Below, piece by piece: positions 1-10,083 of a stretch of 62,838 nucleotides of DNA. Every line of letters starts with the position of its first letter. Within the stretch, counting starts at the first letter, position 1. The stretch lies in NCBI RefSeq assembly GCF_022427145.1, contig NZ_JAKSXN010000032.1, positions 1 through 62,838 on the forward strand. The letters run 5' to 3'. The notes under the pieces were generated by a model, which saw nothing but the letters and a program-made list of their open reading frames with translations, was not told the origin of the DNA and did no database searches. A program made the position numbers and the translations under genes. This stretch comes from Paenibacillus timonensis (lineage in GTDB: Bacteria; Bacillota; Bacilli; Paenibacillales; Paenibacillaceae).

Positions 1-10
1 CTGATAGTGA

Positions 11-60
11 GCGGGCCGCAGCGGGTTGAAGCGGGTTGAAGCGGGCCGCAGCGGGTTGGG
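11..60. repeat. decanucleotide tandem repeat, five units
   Basis: Five consecutive 10-nt units of the form GCGGG(C/T)(C/T)G(C/A)A, the last one ending in GGG. No gene is visible in bases 1-487. This stretch lies directly before a copy of a structured repeat that begins at 61. Confidence 0.8.
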
Positions 61-245
61 AGCACCGAGAAGGTTGGATGAAGCTTAGGGGCTGAGAAGC
101 GGAGCGTAGCCGGAGGCTACGTGAGCCTCTGAAATGTTTCCGCAGGAAACATGCTTCGGAAGCTATCTTCTCAGACCTGGCGGAATTCAAGATTCGACGC
201 CGAACCCTCTCCCCGAAGCCGCTTCGTGATCCAAAGCCGACTTTT
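61..245. repeat. diverged copy of the 185-nt structured repeat
   Basis: Starts with the same 17 bases (AGCACCGAGAAGGTTGG) as the unit at 50801 and shares the later blocks GAATTCAAGATTCGACG and GCTTCGTGATC. It carries an extra perfect hairpin, ATGTTTCC / GGAAACAT (134-152), absent from the copies near 51 kb. The internal hairpin is CGTAGCC/GGCTACG (105-111/115-121), where the other copies have CGTAC/GTACG, so pairing is kept while the bases differ. Confidence 0.8.
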
Positions 246-267
246 TAAACTACCTAAATAAATGCAA

Positions 268-304
268 CAGAGGGACCTCTGCCTCTTGGCGAAAGATCCC
301 TCTG
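268..304 (-). terminator. putative terminator after the anti-sigma gene
   Basis: CAGAGGGA (268-275) pairs with TCCCTCTG (297-304). Read on the minus strand the hairpin is followed by TTGCATTTATTT, a weak T-rich tail. It would end the sigma/anti-sigma transcript. Confidence 0.5.
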
Positions 305-487
305 TCCCGGAACATCTATATAAACGCGGGCCGAAAAGCTCTAGAAACTCTCCCGCCAGCGGTCATACGACGATCAGGGGTCCAAACCGCTATCTCTACT
401 ATACATATAACCTATTCCATATCTCCTGAAAAGGTGCCTGCCGCATGTTCAAAAAAACGCCCAATTTCGTCCGTCCGTGATTCGCGG

Positions 488-1711
488 TTAGGGCTGCGTT
501 CCTTTTGCGGCGTCTTCGGCTGCCTTCTCGGCATCGATCGTACGAACCGCAGGGGTCCCATCGATTTCTGTCTGGTACGTAAATACATGGCCTTCCTCCG
601 ACCAAGCGCCATCGACCCAATTTCCGTCGATCGTCTGATCGCTCACCTGCTTCCGATCCTGGGCCTCGAGAAGGTATACGTACAGATGTCCATCCTTCAA
701 CTCGGCTTCAAACTTCCCGTCCGGCGAAGTCCAGGTGTTAAAGCTAGCGATGCCAAACTTCTCCCTTGGTTCATCAAGGGTCATTTGCCGGTTCACGATC
801 TCGTCCTCCGGAACGTCCGGAACTTTCGTATCGGCCGCAGGGTCCGAATTTCCCGCCCCCGGCGAGGCCGAGTCCTGAACGGGAGCGCCACCGCCACCGC
901 CGCCGTTCGCCGGTACCGAATGGTTACTGCTCGGAGCGTTCTTCCCGGTATCCTGCCCGTTTGGAGCCTTGGCGCCTCCCTCCGCGTTCCCCGGATTCGC
1001 CGCAGGAGTACCGGCATCCGGCGAACCTCCGGCATCGATCCGATCCGCAACGCCGCCGGAATTCAAACCTTCGGCCGGGGTACCTTCTTCTTTTGGCGTT
1101 GGAGCTTCCTGATCACCTGCTTCAAGTCCCCCCGCGTTGCCGCCATCCATGAACAACTGAGCGTTCCCCGCCGCATCGCCAGCCGAATCCGCGGCCGAGG
1201 AATCCTCGCTCACCGAATCCGACAACGCGGAGTTCATCGCGATTTCGGCATCCGATACGGTGCGCGGTTCATATTGATAAATGAACACGCCCAGAATCAA
1301 AGCCGCCGCCACGCCAAGCGACCCGTACCGGTAAATCCGGCTCCGGCGAACCCCTGAATCCGCATCCTGGCGACGCGTACTGCGGCGGCTCGGCAGCGTA
1401 CTGCCATCACCGGAACCCGTATCGACATGCACCGCCGTCATCGGCAGAACCGTCTCCTCGGCTGCACTGCCTCCTTCAAGGCGAGCTCGGTCGATCTCAT
1501 CAAGCTGCGGAAGGATCGCGTCCACGAGGCTGTAGTTCGGAACCACCTTCGGCAGTTCCTCCAACTGCGCAGACAGCTTGTTCAATAACGCAAACGTTTC
1601 GGCGCATTCCTCGCAACTACGAATATGCTCAAAGAGAAGAAAACTTTCCTCTTCGTTTAAGTCATGGTCTAGATAACGATGCATCCATTCCACCGCCTCC
1701 GGGCACTTCAT
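488..1711 (-). CDS. transmembrane zinc-binding anti-sigma factor
   Basis: A 407-residue membrane protein that most likely holds the ECF sigma factor encoded just upstream. The N-terminus has the zinc anti-sigma motif H29-x3-C33-x2-C36, with another Cys at position 3. A single membrane segment lies at about 130-147, after a basic stretch. Outside the membrane there is a long Gly/Ala/Pro/Asp-rich linker (about 160-310) and a compact C-terminal domain rich in Trp and charged residues, perhaps the sensor. Its ATG overlaps the sigma stop codon (ATGA), so the two are translationally coupled. The organisation resembles YlaC/YlaD or SigW/RsiW pairs; the signal sensed is unknown. Confidence 0.85.
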   Translation of the reverse strand: MKCPEAVEWMHRYLDHDLNEEESFLLFEHIRSCEECAETFALLNKLSAQLEELPKVVPNYSLVDAILPQLDEIDRARLEGGSAAEETVLPMTAVHVDTGSGDGSTLPSRRSTRRQDADSGVRRSRIYRYGSLGVAAALILGVFIYQYEPRTVSDAEIAMNSALSDSVSEDSSAADSAGDAAGNAQLFMDGGNAGGLEAGDQEAPTPKEEGTPAEGLNSGGVADRIDAGGSPDAGTPAANPGNAEGGAKAPNGQDTGKNAPSSNHSVPANGGGGGGAPVQDSASPGAGNSDPAADTKVPDVPEDEIVNRQMTLDEPREKFGIASFNTWTSPDGKFEAELKDGHLYVYLLEAQDRKQVSDQTIDGNWVDGAWSEEGHVFTYQTEIDGTPAVRTIDAEKAAEDAAKGTQP

Positions 1712-2256
1712 CCTGATACACCACCCTTCTGATAATCTTGGAGTAAATGCTGAAGCTGCTGCCTAGCCCTGAATAAATAGGATTTCACCGTATTCAGCGG
1801 CAAATTCAAGCTGTCAGCGATTTCGTTATACGAAAAATCCTGCAAATACCTCAGCACAACCACCGACCGGTGATGTTCCGGCAATTGTTCGATCGCGCTG
1901 CGGATATCCTCGGCCAAATAGCCCGACATGACTTCCCGTTCTACGCTATCATTCCCCTGAAACACCATTTCGTGTTCCTCGATCGATACGGTCGGCTTAT
2001 TCCTGCGAAATTTGTCGATACAAATGTTGGTCACGATCCGTTGGACCCAGGTTTTGAACTGTGCTTTTTCCTCATAGGAATCGATTTTGGTATAAATGCG
2101 AATGAGGGCTTCTTGAGCAGCGTCATGCGCATCCTGCTCATTGTTCAAAATATAATAGGCCGTCCGGTACACGTGTTGTTCAATTTCTCGCAATAGGGTG
2201 ATTAGAGCGTCGCGATCGCCCGTTTGAGCGGCTCTGATGAGTCCCTGCTCTACCAC
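1708..2256 (-). CDS. ECF-type RNA polymerase sigma factor
   Basis: A 182-residue sigma-70 family protein. Region 2 (about residues 20-90) includes AQEALIRIYTKIDSYEEKAQFKTWVQRI; region 4 (about 120-170) has the helix-turn-helix YNEIADSLNLPLNTVKSYLF. The size and the lack of region 3 fit the ECF group, closest in feel to the YlaC/SigW type. It is first in a two-gene operon with its anti-sigma factor. A candidate self-recognised promoter lies 30-55 nt upstream. Its location next to comEC does not by itself imply a role in competence. Confidence 0.9.
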   Translation of the reverse strand: MVEQGLIRAAQTGDRDALITLLREIEQHVYRTAYYILNNEQDAHDAAQEALIRIYTKIDSYEEKAQFKTWVQRIVTNICIDKFRRNKPTVSIEEHEMVFQGNDSVEREVMSGYLAEDIRSAIEQLPEHHRSVVVLRYLQDFSYNEIADSLNLPLNTVKSYLFRARQQLQHLLQDYQKGGVSG

Positions 2257-2282
2257 TAAGGCTCCCCCTTCCTTGCATCCTT

Positions 2283-2313
2283 ACAGACGCTAGCGTCCGA
2301 CAAGATGTTGCAA
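2283..2313 (-). promoter_or_regulatory. candidate ECF autoregulatory promoter
   Basis: Read on the minus strand, TGCAACATCTT (-35-like, with the AAC core typical of ECF promoters) is followed about 12 nt later by CGTC (-10-like). The -10 lies inside a perfect 12-bp palindrome, GACGCTAGCGTC (2286-2297). This suggests the sigma factor drives its own operon. Inference from motif and position only. Confidence 0.4.
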
Positions 2314-2413
2314 TGTTGTTACTATTTTTTAAAAATAATTTGGAGTCCATCATCCGGATAAAAAATCCAAGCTTTTCTCGTACGGAATCCTTTCAATCTC
2401 ACCTAAGAATACC

Positions 2414-2459
2414 AAAAAAAACAGGCCCCGTCATCCTGCCGAAAACAGGTAAGGGCCTA
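2414..2459 (-). terminator. intrinsic terminator of comEC
   Basis: On the minus strand AGGCCC (2458-2453) with a following ACCTG arm pairs with CAGG and GGGCCT, and is followed by eight T residues (2421-2414). Confidence 0.85.
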
Positions 2460-2462
2460 TTT

Positions 2463-5135
2463 TTACGGGGTTCCAGGCAGCTTGGATCTCACCTCGATCC
2501 TCCCTCCGCGCACTCGCATCTGGACTTCGCCTTGCTTGTCGGTTCGATAGATTCGAACGTTTTGCCCGTTCAACCGATCCACGACCGTGGGGTGCGGGTG
2601 TCCGTAAGTATTCGAAACCCCAACCGAGATCAGTGCTGCAGCCGGTTGCCAATAAACCAGCCATGCCGCGGAGGTAGAAGTCTTGCTCCCGTGGTGGGCG
2701 ACTTTCATGACGTCGATCGAAGCTTTCCGCCGCCCCGGCGTGACGGAAGCGGCTGTCTTTTCCAGCCCAAGCATCTCCCGCTCCGCTTCCTCATCCATAT
2801 CTCCCGTGAATAAAAAGGAAGCTCCGGCCAGGTCCAAACGAAATACGATGGAGCGGTGGTTTTGTTCTTTCACAAAAGGGATCCGGCCAAGCTTCTCCGT
2901 TTCCGTTAACGGGTAAAGCACCTCAAGGCGCGTAGCCCCGTCCGGTCGGAGCTCCATGCCGCGGCTCGCCGGATACACCGGAATTCGCCGGGTAAGCGCC
3001 GTTTCCATCAATTTCTTCATGGTCTTCGATTCCGCCAGGCTGCCGTTGATCAACAATGCTTCTACGGGAAACGAATCGAGCACCGCCTGCAAGCCGCCGA
3101 CGTGATCCTGGTCCCCATGCGTTAAAATCACCGCGTCCAACCGGTGAATTCCCCGCTTCTTGAGCAGCGGAACGACCGTCTTGGCCCCGACCTCGAAAGG
3201 TTCGCGCCGTTCCCGCCAGGCGTCCTTCGCTTTGCGGAACGATACCGTCCCCCCGCCGTCCACCAGCAGATGCTTGCCGGAAGGCGTCGTGATCAAGGCG
3301 CAGTCGCCTTGGCCGACGTCGATGAACTCGATGTAGCCCGTACCTTTGCTGTAAACCGGCTGATAACCGGAGATGAGCAGCCACACCAGACCCGCGGCCA
3401 CGGTCAAGCGCAGGAGGTCACCGCGCCTAGCCCATGCCCCCCGGCCGAGATCAGCGGCGAGCGCCCGATAGGATTTCAACCCCCGTATCCCGGCAGAACG
3501 CGGTCTGCGTTCTCTTTTGGAAAAGAAACCCGCATCTTTCAAGGGCTCCAGAGGAACCGTGTCATCATCCTTCCACGCCCCAGCCCCAGCCATCGCTTCA
3601 GCCGCGAGGCGTTCGCGCCTTTTCCCCCAAAAGAGCAGCAGGTAGCATCCGACATAAAAAGCCGCCACCCAAAGCAGCGAAGGCGATTTCCAATACGTCA
3701 TGAAGCCGCTGCGCGCGCTCAGCCAGCTTGTGGCTTCGAACGTCGCTATATTCAGCCAACGTACCGGGAGGGCCAGCCATGAACCAACCCGGACCGACAG
3801 CAAACTAATTACCAGCGCTCCCGTTCCTAACGGAAGCGCCAGCATTCCGATCACCGGGACAAGCAATAGATTGGCCGGGATGGACAAAAGCGAAAACTGG
3901 TTGAAATAAACGGCCGTTAATGGAAAAGACACCAACTGGGCTGCCAGCGTGATCGCCGCGGCGCTCCCCGTTTTTCCCGGCAACCCGCGGAGGTACGGTG
4001 CCAGCAGCGGCACGAACATGATCAGCCCCGCCGTCACGGCAAAGGACAGCTGGAAGCTAACGTTCAGCAAATAGTACGGGTCCCAGATCAACATCAGCAT
4101 CGCGGCGGCCGCCAATACGTTAAGGCTGTCCTTCAGCAGCCCGCGCCTGAGCAAATACAGCCCCAGCATCGTCATCAGACCGGACCGAATGACCGACGGG
4201 GAAAAACCGGTGAGCAGCATATACCCCGGAACGAAGAAGAACGCCACAGTGATCGCGGTCTCCCGGGTCACCCGGCAAATACGAAGCAATCCCAGAACGA
4301 GCGCCACGTTAATCGCCACATGGCTGCCGGAAATGGCTAAAATATGCGTGAGTCCAAGCTGCGTGAACTCCAAGTATTTATCCGGGTCCAGCTCATCCTG
4401 CAGACCGATCAGCAGCCCCTTCATATAACCGGCTTGCCAGCCCGGAAACAACCGCTCGATACGCTCACCGAGGCGGTCGCGCAGCGCATCGATATATCCC
4501 ATGGCGGCGGCGGCCCCGAGGGTGGATTGTCCCATCTGCAGCGAGGATGCGCCCGGCACCTTGACCAACCAATGAATCCGCTGCAGATGTAAATACCGGC
4601 GGTAATCAAACGCGCCAAAATTGCGTGCGGGCTGCGGCGACTCCAGCGTCCCGCCAAGCGTAACCCGAAGTCCGCGCCGCCAGGTTGCCGCCGTACGCTG
4701 TTCGCTTGGAGACGCCAGCCGCAGCTGGACGGCTACCTTTTCTCCGCCGGGAATCTCCTGCATGGCGGGTGCTCTCCCCCCTGCAGGATTCAGCGATATG
4801 CGGTTCGCCTTGAGCGTAAAATCGGCCCGATCGCCATCCACCTTCACCGCCGACACGATCGTTCCCTCCAGACGGACGGCCTGGCCGTCCGCAGGCAACC
4901 CGATCCGGCTATGATTCCCCGCTTCGTTATAGAGCCAATAGCCCCCTCCAAGCGAAAAAGCCAACCATACCAAAATCAAACTCCGCCAAGACTGGCGTCG
5001 GATGAGAATGATAGCCGGGCAAACCAGCGACAAACCCAGCCAAAATAACCAAAACCGCCAGCCGGCATACCCTGCCGCCAAACCGCTGCCGGCCATCCAG
5101 CCGCAAGCGATTGCGATTAACGGTCTCCGGTTCAT
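2463..5135 (-). CDS. comEC: ComEC DNA-uptake channel / metallo-beta-lactamase-fold protein
   Basis: An 890-residue protein that forms the inner-membrane channel for transforming DNA. The start chosen is the ATG at 5135 (MNRRPL), preceded by AAGGAGGGAGGGG; an upstream in-frame ATG would add 16 residues inside the comEB terminator. The N-terminus has two membrane segments and an OB-like extracellular domain (about 85-195). The Competence domain with many membrane helices follows (about 230-520, including LAISGSHVAIN). After a cytoplasmic loop comes a metallo-beta-lactamase domain with THGDQDH at about 672-678, then MKVAHHGSKTSTS. The metal ligands look intact, so nuclease activity is plausible. 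It is separated from comEB by a terminator. Confidence 0.97.
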   Translation of the reverse strand: MNRRPLIAIACGWMAGSGLAAGYAGWRFWLFWLGLSLVCPAIILIRRQSWRSLILVWLAFSLGGGYWLYNEAGNHSRIGLPADGQAVRLEGTIVSAVKVDGDRADFTLKANRISLNPAGGRAPAMQEIPGGEKVAVQLRLASPSEQRTAATWRRGLRVTLGGTLESPQPARNFGAFDYRRYLHLQRIHWLVKVPGASSLQMGQSTLGAAAAMGYIDALRDRLGERIERLFPGWQAGYMKGLLIGLQDELDPDKYLEFTQLGLTHILAISGSHVAINVALVLGLLRICRVTRETAITVAFFFVPGYMLLTGFSPSVIRSGLMTMLGLYLLRRGLLKDSLNVLAAAAMLMLIWDPYYLLNVSFQLSFAVTAGLIMFVPLLAPYLRGLPGKTGSAAAITLAAQLVSFPLTAVYFNQFSLLSIPANLLLVPVIGMLALPLGTGALVISLLSVRVGSWLALPVRWLNIATFEATSWLSARSGFMTYWKSPSLLWVAAFYVGCYLLLFWGKRRERLAAEAMAGAGAWKDDDTVPLEPLKDAGFFSKRERRPRSAGIRGLKSYRALAADLGRGAWARRGDLLRLTVAAGLVWLLISGYQPVYSKGTGYIEFIDVGQGDCALITTPSGKHLLVDGGGTVSFRKAKDAWRERREPFEVGAKTVVPLLKKRGIHRLDAVILTHGDQDHVGGLQAVLDSFPVEALLINGSLAESKTMKKLMETALTRRIPVYPASRGMELRPDGATRLEVLYPLTETEKLGRIPFVKEQNHRSIVFRLDLAGASFLFTGDMDEEAEREMLGLEKTAASVTPGRRKASIDVMKVAHHGSKTSTSAAWLVYWQPAAALISVGVSNTYGHPHPTVVDRLNGQNVRIYRTDKQGEVQMRVRGGRIEVRSKLPGTP

Positions 5136-5166
5136 CGGAATCCCCTCCCTCCTTGGTGCGCTTAAG

Positions 5167-5209
5167 AAAAAAAAGCACCCCATCCGCCCTAAAGGCGAAT
5201 GGGGTGCTT
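5167..5209 (-). terminator. intrinsic terminator of comEB
   Basis: Minus-strand GCACCCCAT / ATGGGGTGC stem extended by CGCC/GGCG, followed by eight T. It separates comEB from comEC, so comEC probably needs read-through or its own promoter. Confidence 0.9.
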
Positions 5210-5241
5210 CCTCATTCGATGATTGATATCAATGGATGCGG

Positions 5242-5760
5242 TTATTCTTCTACTTGCGTGATCGTTTCCTGCGGCGGTTGATAGCCTTCCAGACGGCGGA
5301 AGGCGATTCCTTTTTGCGCCATCATGGCCGTCACTTTGCCGGTATCCTTCGGATATGACCGATGGAACACGATCTCCGTAATACCGCTGTTGGCTAGCAT
5401 GTTCGCACAAGTCCAGCATGGCTCGTCCGTGACGTAAACGCTGGACCCTTCCCGGTCGATCCGGTCCGTGAACAACAGCAGGTTTTGCTCGGCATGAATG
5501 GTGCGGACGCAGCGCTGCTTCTTCACCATTTTTTCTTGGCCGTCCTCGATTACGAGCTCATACTCTTCCGCGATCATACAGCCGGCCTCCGAGCAGTCCG
5601 GAACGCCCGAAGGGGCTCCGTTATAGGCGGTGCCCAGCAGCTTCTTGCCCTGAACCAGCACGGCGCCGACATGACGGCGGTTGCAGCGCGACCGCGTCGA
5701 TACCATATAAGCGATATCCATGAAATACGTATCCCAGTCTTTGCGTTTGTCCGGATTCAT
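5242..5760 (-). CDS. comEB: dCMP deaminase-like protein ComEB
   Basis: A 172-residue zinc-dependent cytidine/deoxycytidylate deaminase fold. It shows the catalytic HAE motif (TIHAEQN) and the zinc-binding PCWTC. The insert CSEAGCMIAEE is typical of ComEB/dCMP deaminases. The expected reaction is dCMP to dUMP; in competence it is a conserved passenger of the comE operon and is not strictly needed for uptake. The start at 5760 (MNPDKR) follows GAGGGTGA; an ATG 24 nt upstream has a poorer context. It lies 40 nt downstream of comEA. Confidence 0.95.
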   Translation of the reverse strand: MNPDKRKDWDTYFMDIAYMVSTRSRCNRRHVGAVLVQGKKLLGTAYNGAPSGVPDCSEAGCMIAEEYELVIEDGQEKMVKKQRCVRTIHAEQNLLLFTDRIDREGSSVYVTDEPCWTCANMLANSGITEIVFHRSYPKDTGKVTAMMAQKGIAFRRLEGYQPPQETITQVEE

Positions 5761-5801
5761 CCCATCATCACCCTCGCAAGTCATCTTTCGATCACACCGG
5801 C

Positions 5802-6395
5802 CTACAGCCCGATGTAAGGCTTCATCTTCTCCAGCATTTTATCCCCGATCCCTTTCACCTGGGTCAATTCGTCGATGGAGGCAAACGTGCCATGCGTTTT
5901 GCGGTATTCGAGGATCGCCTGCGCTTTCTTCTCGCCGATTCCCGGGATCTCCTGCAGCTCGGCCAACCCGGCCCGATTGATGCTGATCCTTCCGGTATCG
6001 GTGGAGCTGGCGGACTCGCCGATCCCGTCCGTTGAGTTCACGGTTCCGCCAGCCCCGGCGGCCGCGGCACCTGGCCCCGCGTCTCCTCCGGCTGTCGATG
6101 CCGTCGTTCCCGGGCTGCCGCCGGCCTCCCCAACCGAGCCGTTCCCGGCCTCATTCTCGCTAGGCTGGCCCACCGCAGCCTCCTGCTGCGTAACGCTATC
6201 GCTGCCGCCGCTCGCGGCAACGGGAGCCTTGCTTCCTGCTCCCGCGCTCTCTTGGCCCAACGCCGTACTCACTTCGGCGTTGACCGGCGTCCAGCCTTCG
6301 ATCCCGGCAGGCGGGCGACCGCCCGTCGCCAACAGCATCAACCCGGCGCCGATCACAGCCGAAACCATTGCCGTCAAAACGAGTTCCCTCCGCAT
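5802..6395 (-). CDS. comEA: competence DNA-binding protein ComEA
   Basis: A 197-residue membrane-anchored receptor for double-stranded DNA outside the cell. The start is the ATG at 6395 (MRRELV) after GGGGTGTGGAG. A single N-terminal membrane segment (about 5-25) leads into a long Gly/Ala/Ser-rich linker, then two helix-hairpin-helix motifs at the C-terminus (LAELQEIPGIGEKKAQAILEY and IDELTQVKGIGDKMLEKM). The SLBB domain present in many ComEA proteins is not seen; the low-complexity linker occupies its place. It is first gene of comEA-comEB. Confidence 0.95.
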   Translation of the reverse strand: MRRELVLTAMVSAVIGAGLMLLATGGRPPAGIEGWTPVNAEVSTALGQESAGAGSKAPVAASGGSDSVTQQEAAVGQPSENEAGNGSVGEAGGSPGTTASTAGGDAGPGAAAAGAGGTVNSTDGIGESASSTDTGRISINRAGLAELQEIPGIGEKKAQAILEYRKTHGTFASIDELTQVKGIGDKMLEKMKPYIGL

Positions 6396-6608
6396 TTTTA
6401 ACTCCACACCCCTATTAAACATCTTAAAGGAATCCGACGGTAGTCATGAAGTTCCAATCAAGCTGCATACATATTTATACAGGTGAAGTAGAAACGGCAG
6501 AAGTAGGTTCGCGTTGCATCAAACTAACCGTTTATTAAGCGTGAACGAATGCAATCCACCTTACGGTTTTAACAAGACAGTGCGTTAAGCACGGAAAGGG
6601 GAAGCCGG

Positions 6609-7544
6609 ATGAAAGTCGCCTTCATCGGAACCGGATCCATGGGAAGCCTGCTCATCGACGCATTTTTGCGTTCCGGCGCGCTGCTCCCGCATAACATTTG
6701 TGCCAGCAACCGCTCTCCCTACAAGACCAAATGGCTGGTTCAGCGCCATCCCGGACTGCAGGCTTACGGCAGCAACGCCGAAGCTGTACAGGGAAGCAAA
6801 ATCGTCTTCTTGTGCATCAGACCCCTGGATTACCCCGAAGTGATCGCGGAAATCCGGGACGTGCTCGACGATAAGCAGATCGTCGTGTCGATTACCAGCC
6901 CCGTTCAGGTCGAAACTTTAGAAGCGGCCATTCCTTCGAAAGTCGCCAAAATCATTCCCAGCATCACGCATTCCGTTCACAGCGGCGCTTCGCTCTGCAT
7001 GTACGGCAAGCGGATTCGCCCCGAAGACCGGCTGCTGCTGGAGCAGCTGATGTCCTCGATCAGCAAGCCGGTCACCCTCAAAGAGAGCGAAACCCGAATC
7101 GCATCTGATCTGTCAAGCTGCGGTCCGGCTTTCGTTGCATATATGCTGCAGCTTTGGGCCGAGTCGGCCGCCGAGCTAACGGGAATCGGTTATGCCGAGG
7201 CGATTGAGCTTGGCTCGGAAATGCTGCTTGGCACCGGCAAACTGTTAACCGAAGGCAGCCTGAGCCCGGAGGAACTGATCGAGCGGGTTGCCGTTCCCGG
7301 CGGAGTTACCGCCGAAGGCATCGCCGTGCTCGAATCCGGTCTGCGCGGGGTATTTGCCCGCCTGATCGAAACGACGCACCGCAAATACGATGAAGATATC
7401 GGAAAGGTGCATGCGCGGTTTCACCCGAGGCTTCCGGACTCCTCACCGCCGTCAGCGGATCACGCAACGCCGTGTCCGGAAAGCGAAGGCCCCCTTGCCG
7501 GCATCAAACCGCCGGACGGATCGGGGGCGTCTTCCATCTCCTGA
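6609..7544 (+). CDS. comER: ComER, pyrroline-5-carboxylate reductase-like protein
   Basis: A 311-residue Rossmann-fold protein of the ProC family with the N-terminal GTGSMGSLL nucleotide-binding loop, the segment SNRSPYK, and the C-terminal helical domain with VAVPGGVTAEGIAVLE. In Bacillus the homologue, ComER, is encoded opposite the comE operon, and the same divergent layout is kept here. The C-terminal 40 residues are Pro/Ser-rich and extend past the usual family end. RBS GGAAAGGGG. The function is uncertain; it is unlikely to be the main proline reductase. Confidence 0.9.
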   Translation: MKVAFIGTGSMGSLLIDAFLRSGALLPHNICASNRSPYKTKWLVQRHPGLQAYGSNAEAVQGSKIVFLCIRPLDYPEVIAEIRDVLDDKQIVVSITSPVQVETLEAAIPSKVAKIIPSITHSVHSGASLCMYGKRIRPEDRLLLEQLMSSISKPVTLKESETRIASDLSSCGPAFVAYMLQLWAESAAELTGIGYAEAIELGSEMLLGTGKLLTEGSLSPEELIERVAVPGGVTAEGIAVLESGLRGVFARLIETTHRKYDEDIGKVHARFHPRLPDSSPPSADHATPCPESEGPLAGIKPPDGSGASSIS

Positions 7545-7574
7545 CCGCATTGCGAACTTCGCGGGTGGAAAGTT

Positions 7575-10016
7575 TTATCCGACGACGATATTCACCAGCT
7601 TGCCCGGTACGGCAATTACTTTACGAATCGTTTTCCCGGCCACAGCCTGCTGCACATTTGGCAGGCTTAAGCTATGTTCCTGCATCGCCGCCTGATCCAA
7701 GTCCTTGGAAATTTTCGTACGGTCGACGATTTTCCCGTTCACCTGCACGACGATTTCCACCTCGGCTTCTACTGTCCAAGCCTCGTCATACGCCGGCCAC
7801 GGTTCATACGTAATCGTACCGGCATGGCCAAGGCGTTCCCACAGCTCTTCTGCCAAATGCGGCGCCAGCGGGGACAGCAGCTGCACGAATTGCTCGGCTG
7901 CCGCTTTCGGTACGGCTTCCGTTTTGTAAGCCTCGTTGACGAAGATCATCAACTGGCTGATCGCCGTGTTAAAGCGCAGGTTTTCAAAATCTTCCGTAAC
8001 TTTCTTGATCGTTTTATGCCAGGTGCGTTTAAATTCGTCGCTGCCGCCTTCCGCCGTAATCTTCGGATTCAGGCTGCCGTCTTCGGCAACGAACAAGCGC
8101 CATACGCGGGACAGGAAGCGGTGAATGCCTTCCACGCCGCTAGCGTTCCATGGTTTGGTCGCTTCCAGCGGTCCCATGAACATTTCATAGACGCGCAGCG
8201 TGTCCGCGCCGTATTCGTTTACGATCTCGTCCGGATTGATGACGTTGCCGCGGGATTTACTCATTTTCTCGTTGTTGGTGCCGAGAATCATCCCTTGGTT
8301 TACCAGCTTATGGAACGGTTCCTTGGTGGATACCACGCCGAGATCGTACAGCACTTTGTGCCAGAAGCGGGCGTAAAGCAGGTGAAGCACCGCATGCTCG
8401 GCCCCGCCGATGTACAGGTCGACCGGCAGCCATTCCTGCTGCTTCTCTTTCGAGCACAGTTCCTTGTCGTTATGCGGATCGATATAACGCAGGTAATACC
8501 AGCAGCTGCCGGCCCACTGCGGCATCGTATTCGTTTCGCGGCGCGCCGGCTTGCCCGTTTCCGGATCTACCGTGTTCACCCAGTCGGTTACGTTCGCCAG
8601 CGGCGACTCCCCGGTACCCGACGGTTTGATCGCGTCGACGTCCGGCAGGACAAGCGGCAACTGATCTTCCGGTACCGGCTTCATCGTGCCGTCTTCCAGA
8701 TGCAGAATCGGGATCGGTTCCCCCCAATACCGTTGGCGGCTGAACAACCAGTCGCGCAAGCGGTAAGTGACTTTGCCGCGGCCTTTGCCGTTCTCCTCCA
8801 ACCAGGAGATCATTTTCTTGATCCCTTCTTCTTTGCCCAATCCGTCCAAGAATCCGGAGTTCACATGCACTCCGTCGCCCGTATAAGCTTCTTTCGACAG
8901 ATCGCCGCCTTCAACCACCTCGACGATCGGCAGATCAAACTGCTTCGCGAATTCGTAGTCGCGTTCATCATGCCCCGGTACGGCCATGATCGCGCCGGTT
9001 CCGTAACCCGCCAGCACGTAGTCGGCAATCCAGATCGGCAGCTTCGCGCCATTCACCGGATTGATCGCGTACGCGCCGGTGAACACCCCGGTTTTCTCCT
9101 TGGCCAGGTCGGTCCGCTCCAGATCGCTTTTGCGAGCAGCCTGATCTTGGTAGGCTTGAACCGCCTCGCGCTGAGCATCGGTCGTGATCGCCTTGACCAG
9201 TTCATGCTCCGGCGCAAGCACCGCATAGGTCGCCCCGAACAGCGTATCCGGGCGCGTCGTGAAGACGGTCAGCGAGGTGTCCTGGCCTTCGATGTCGAAC
9301 ACGACCTCGGCCCCTTCGGATTTCCCGATCCAGTTGCGCTGCATATCCTTGATGCTTTCCGACCAGTCCAGCTCCTCGAGGTCTTCCAACAGCCGTTCGG
9401 CGTATTCGGTAATCTTCAGCACCCATTGGCGCATCGGTTTGCGGATGACCGGATGGCCGCCGCGCTCGCTCTTGCCGTCGATGACCTCTTCGTTGGCCAA
9501 CACCGTTCCCAGCGCCGGGCACCAGTTGACCGGAACTTCGGCCACATACGCCAGCCCTTTTTTATACAACTGGATAAAAATCCATTGCGTCCATTTGTAG
9601 TAATCCGGATCGGTCGTGCTGATCTCGCGGTCCCAGTCGTAGGAGAAACCCAGCGACTTGATTTGACGCCGGAAGTTGTTGATATTCTTGACCGTAATGT
9701 CGCGCGGATGTTCGCCCGTGTCGAGCGCATGCTGCTCTGCCGGCAATCCGAAGGCGTCCCAGCCCATCGGATGCAGCACGTTGTAACCGCGCATCCGTTT
9801 AAAGCGGGAGACGATATCCGTGGCCGTATAACCTTCCGGATGGCCTACGTGAAGGCCCGCCCCCGATGGATAAGGGAACATGTCGAGCGCATAAAACTTC
9901 GGTTTGCCCGACTCCTCCCGCGTTTTGAATGTGTGATGCTCATCCCAGTAAGCCTGCCATTTCGGTTCGATGGCCTGGGCCCGATAAACGTCATGGGGCA
10001 CGTTGTGGTCCGCCAT
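7575..10016 (-). CDS. leuS: leucyl-tRNA synthetase
   Basis: An 813-residue class I aminoacyl-tRNA synthetase that charges tRNA-Leu. It contains the HIGH-type HVGHPEGY (56-63), the editing CP1 domain, the [17 protein letters not shown] segment and KMSKSRGN near the C-terminal third, followed by the anticodon-binding helical domain. The length matches bacterial LeuRS. Expression is controlled by the Leu T-box leader directly upstream. It converges on comER with a 30-nt gap. Confidence 0.98.
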   Translation of the reverse strand: MADHNVPHDVYRAQAIEPKWQAYWDEHHTFKTREESGKPKFYALDMFPYPSGAGLHVGHPEGYTATDIVSRFKRMRGYNVLHPMGWDAFGLPAEQHALDTGEHPRDITVKNINNFRRQIKSLGFSYDWDREISTTDPDYYKWTQWIFIQLYKKGLAYVAEVPVNWCPALGTVLANEEVIDGKSERGGHPVIRKPMRQWVLKITEYAERLLEDLEELDWSESIKDMQRNWIGKSEGAEVVFDIEGQDTSLTVFTTRPDTLFGATYAVLAPEHELVKAITTDAQREAVQAYQDQAARKSDLERTDLAKEKTGVFTGAYAINPVNGAKLPIWIADYVLAGYGTGAIMAVPGHDERDYEFAKQFDLPIVEVVEGGDLSKEAYTGDGVHVNSGFLDGLGKEEGIKKMISWLEENGKGRGKVTYRLRDWLFSRQRYWGEPIPILHLEDGTMKPVPEDQLPLVLPDVDAIKPSGTGESPLANVTDWVNTVDPETGKPARRETNTMPQWAGSCWYYLRYIDPHNDKELCSKEKQQEWLPVDLYIGGAEHAVLHLLYARFWHKVLYDLGVVSTKEPFHKLVNQGMILGTNNEKMSKSRGNVINPDEIVNEYGADTLRVYEMFMGPLEATKPWNASGVEGIHRFLSRVWRLFVAEDGSLNPKITAEGGSDEFKRTWHKTIKKVTEDFENLRFNTAISQLMIFVNEAYKTEAVPKAAAEQFVQLLSPLAPHLAEELWERLGHAGTITYEPWPAYDEAWTVEAEVEIVVQVNGKIVDRTKISKDLDQAAMQEHSLSLPNVQQAVAGKTIRKVIAVPGKLVNIVVG

Positions 10017-10083
10017 AATTCAAAATCCTCCTTGAACAACCAAATATTTTCTAGATCCATAAACAACCTTGTAAATAAAAAAA

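Noticed and set aside
434..1357. 307-codon plus-strand frame opposite the anti-sigma gene
   Set aside because: Arg/Pro-rich shadow translation of the low-complexity linker; no RBS.
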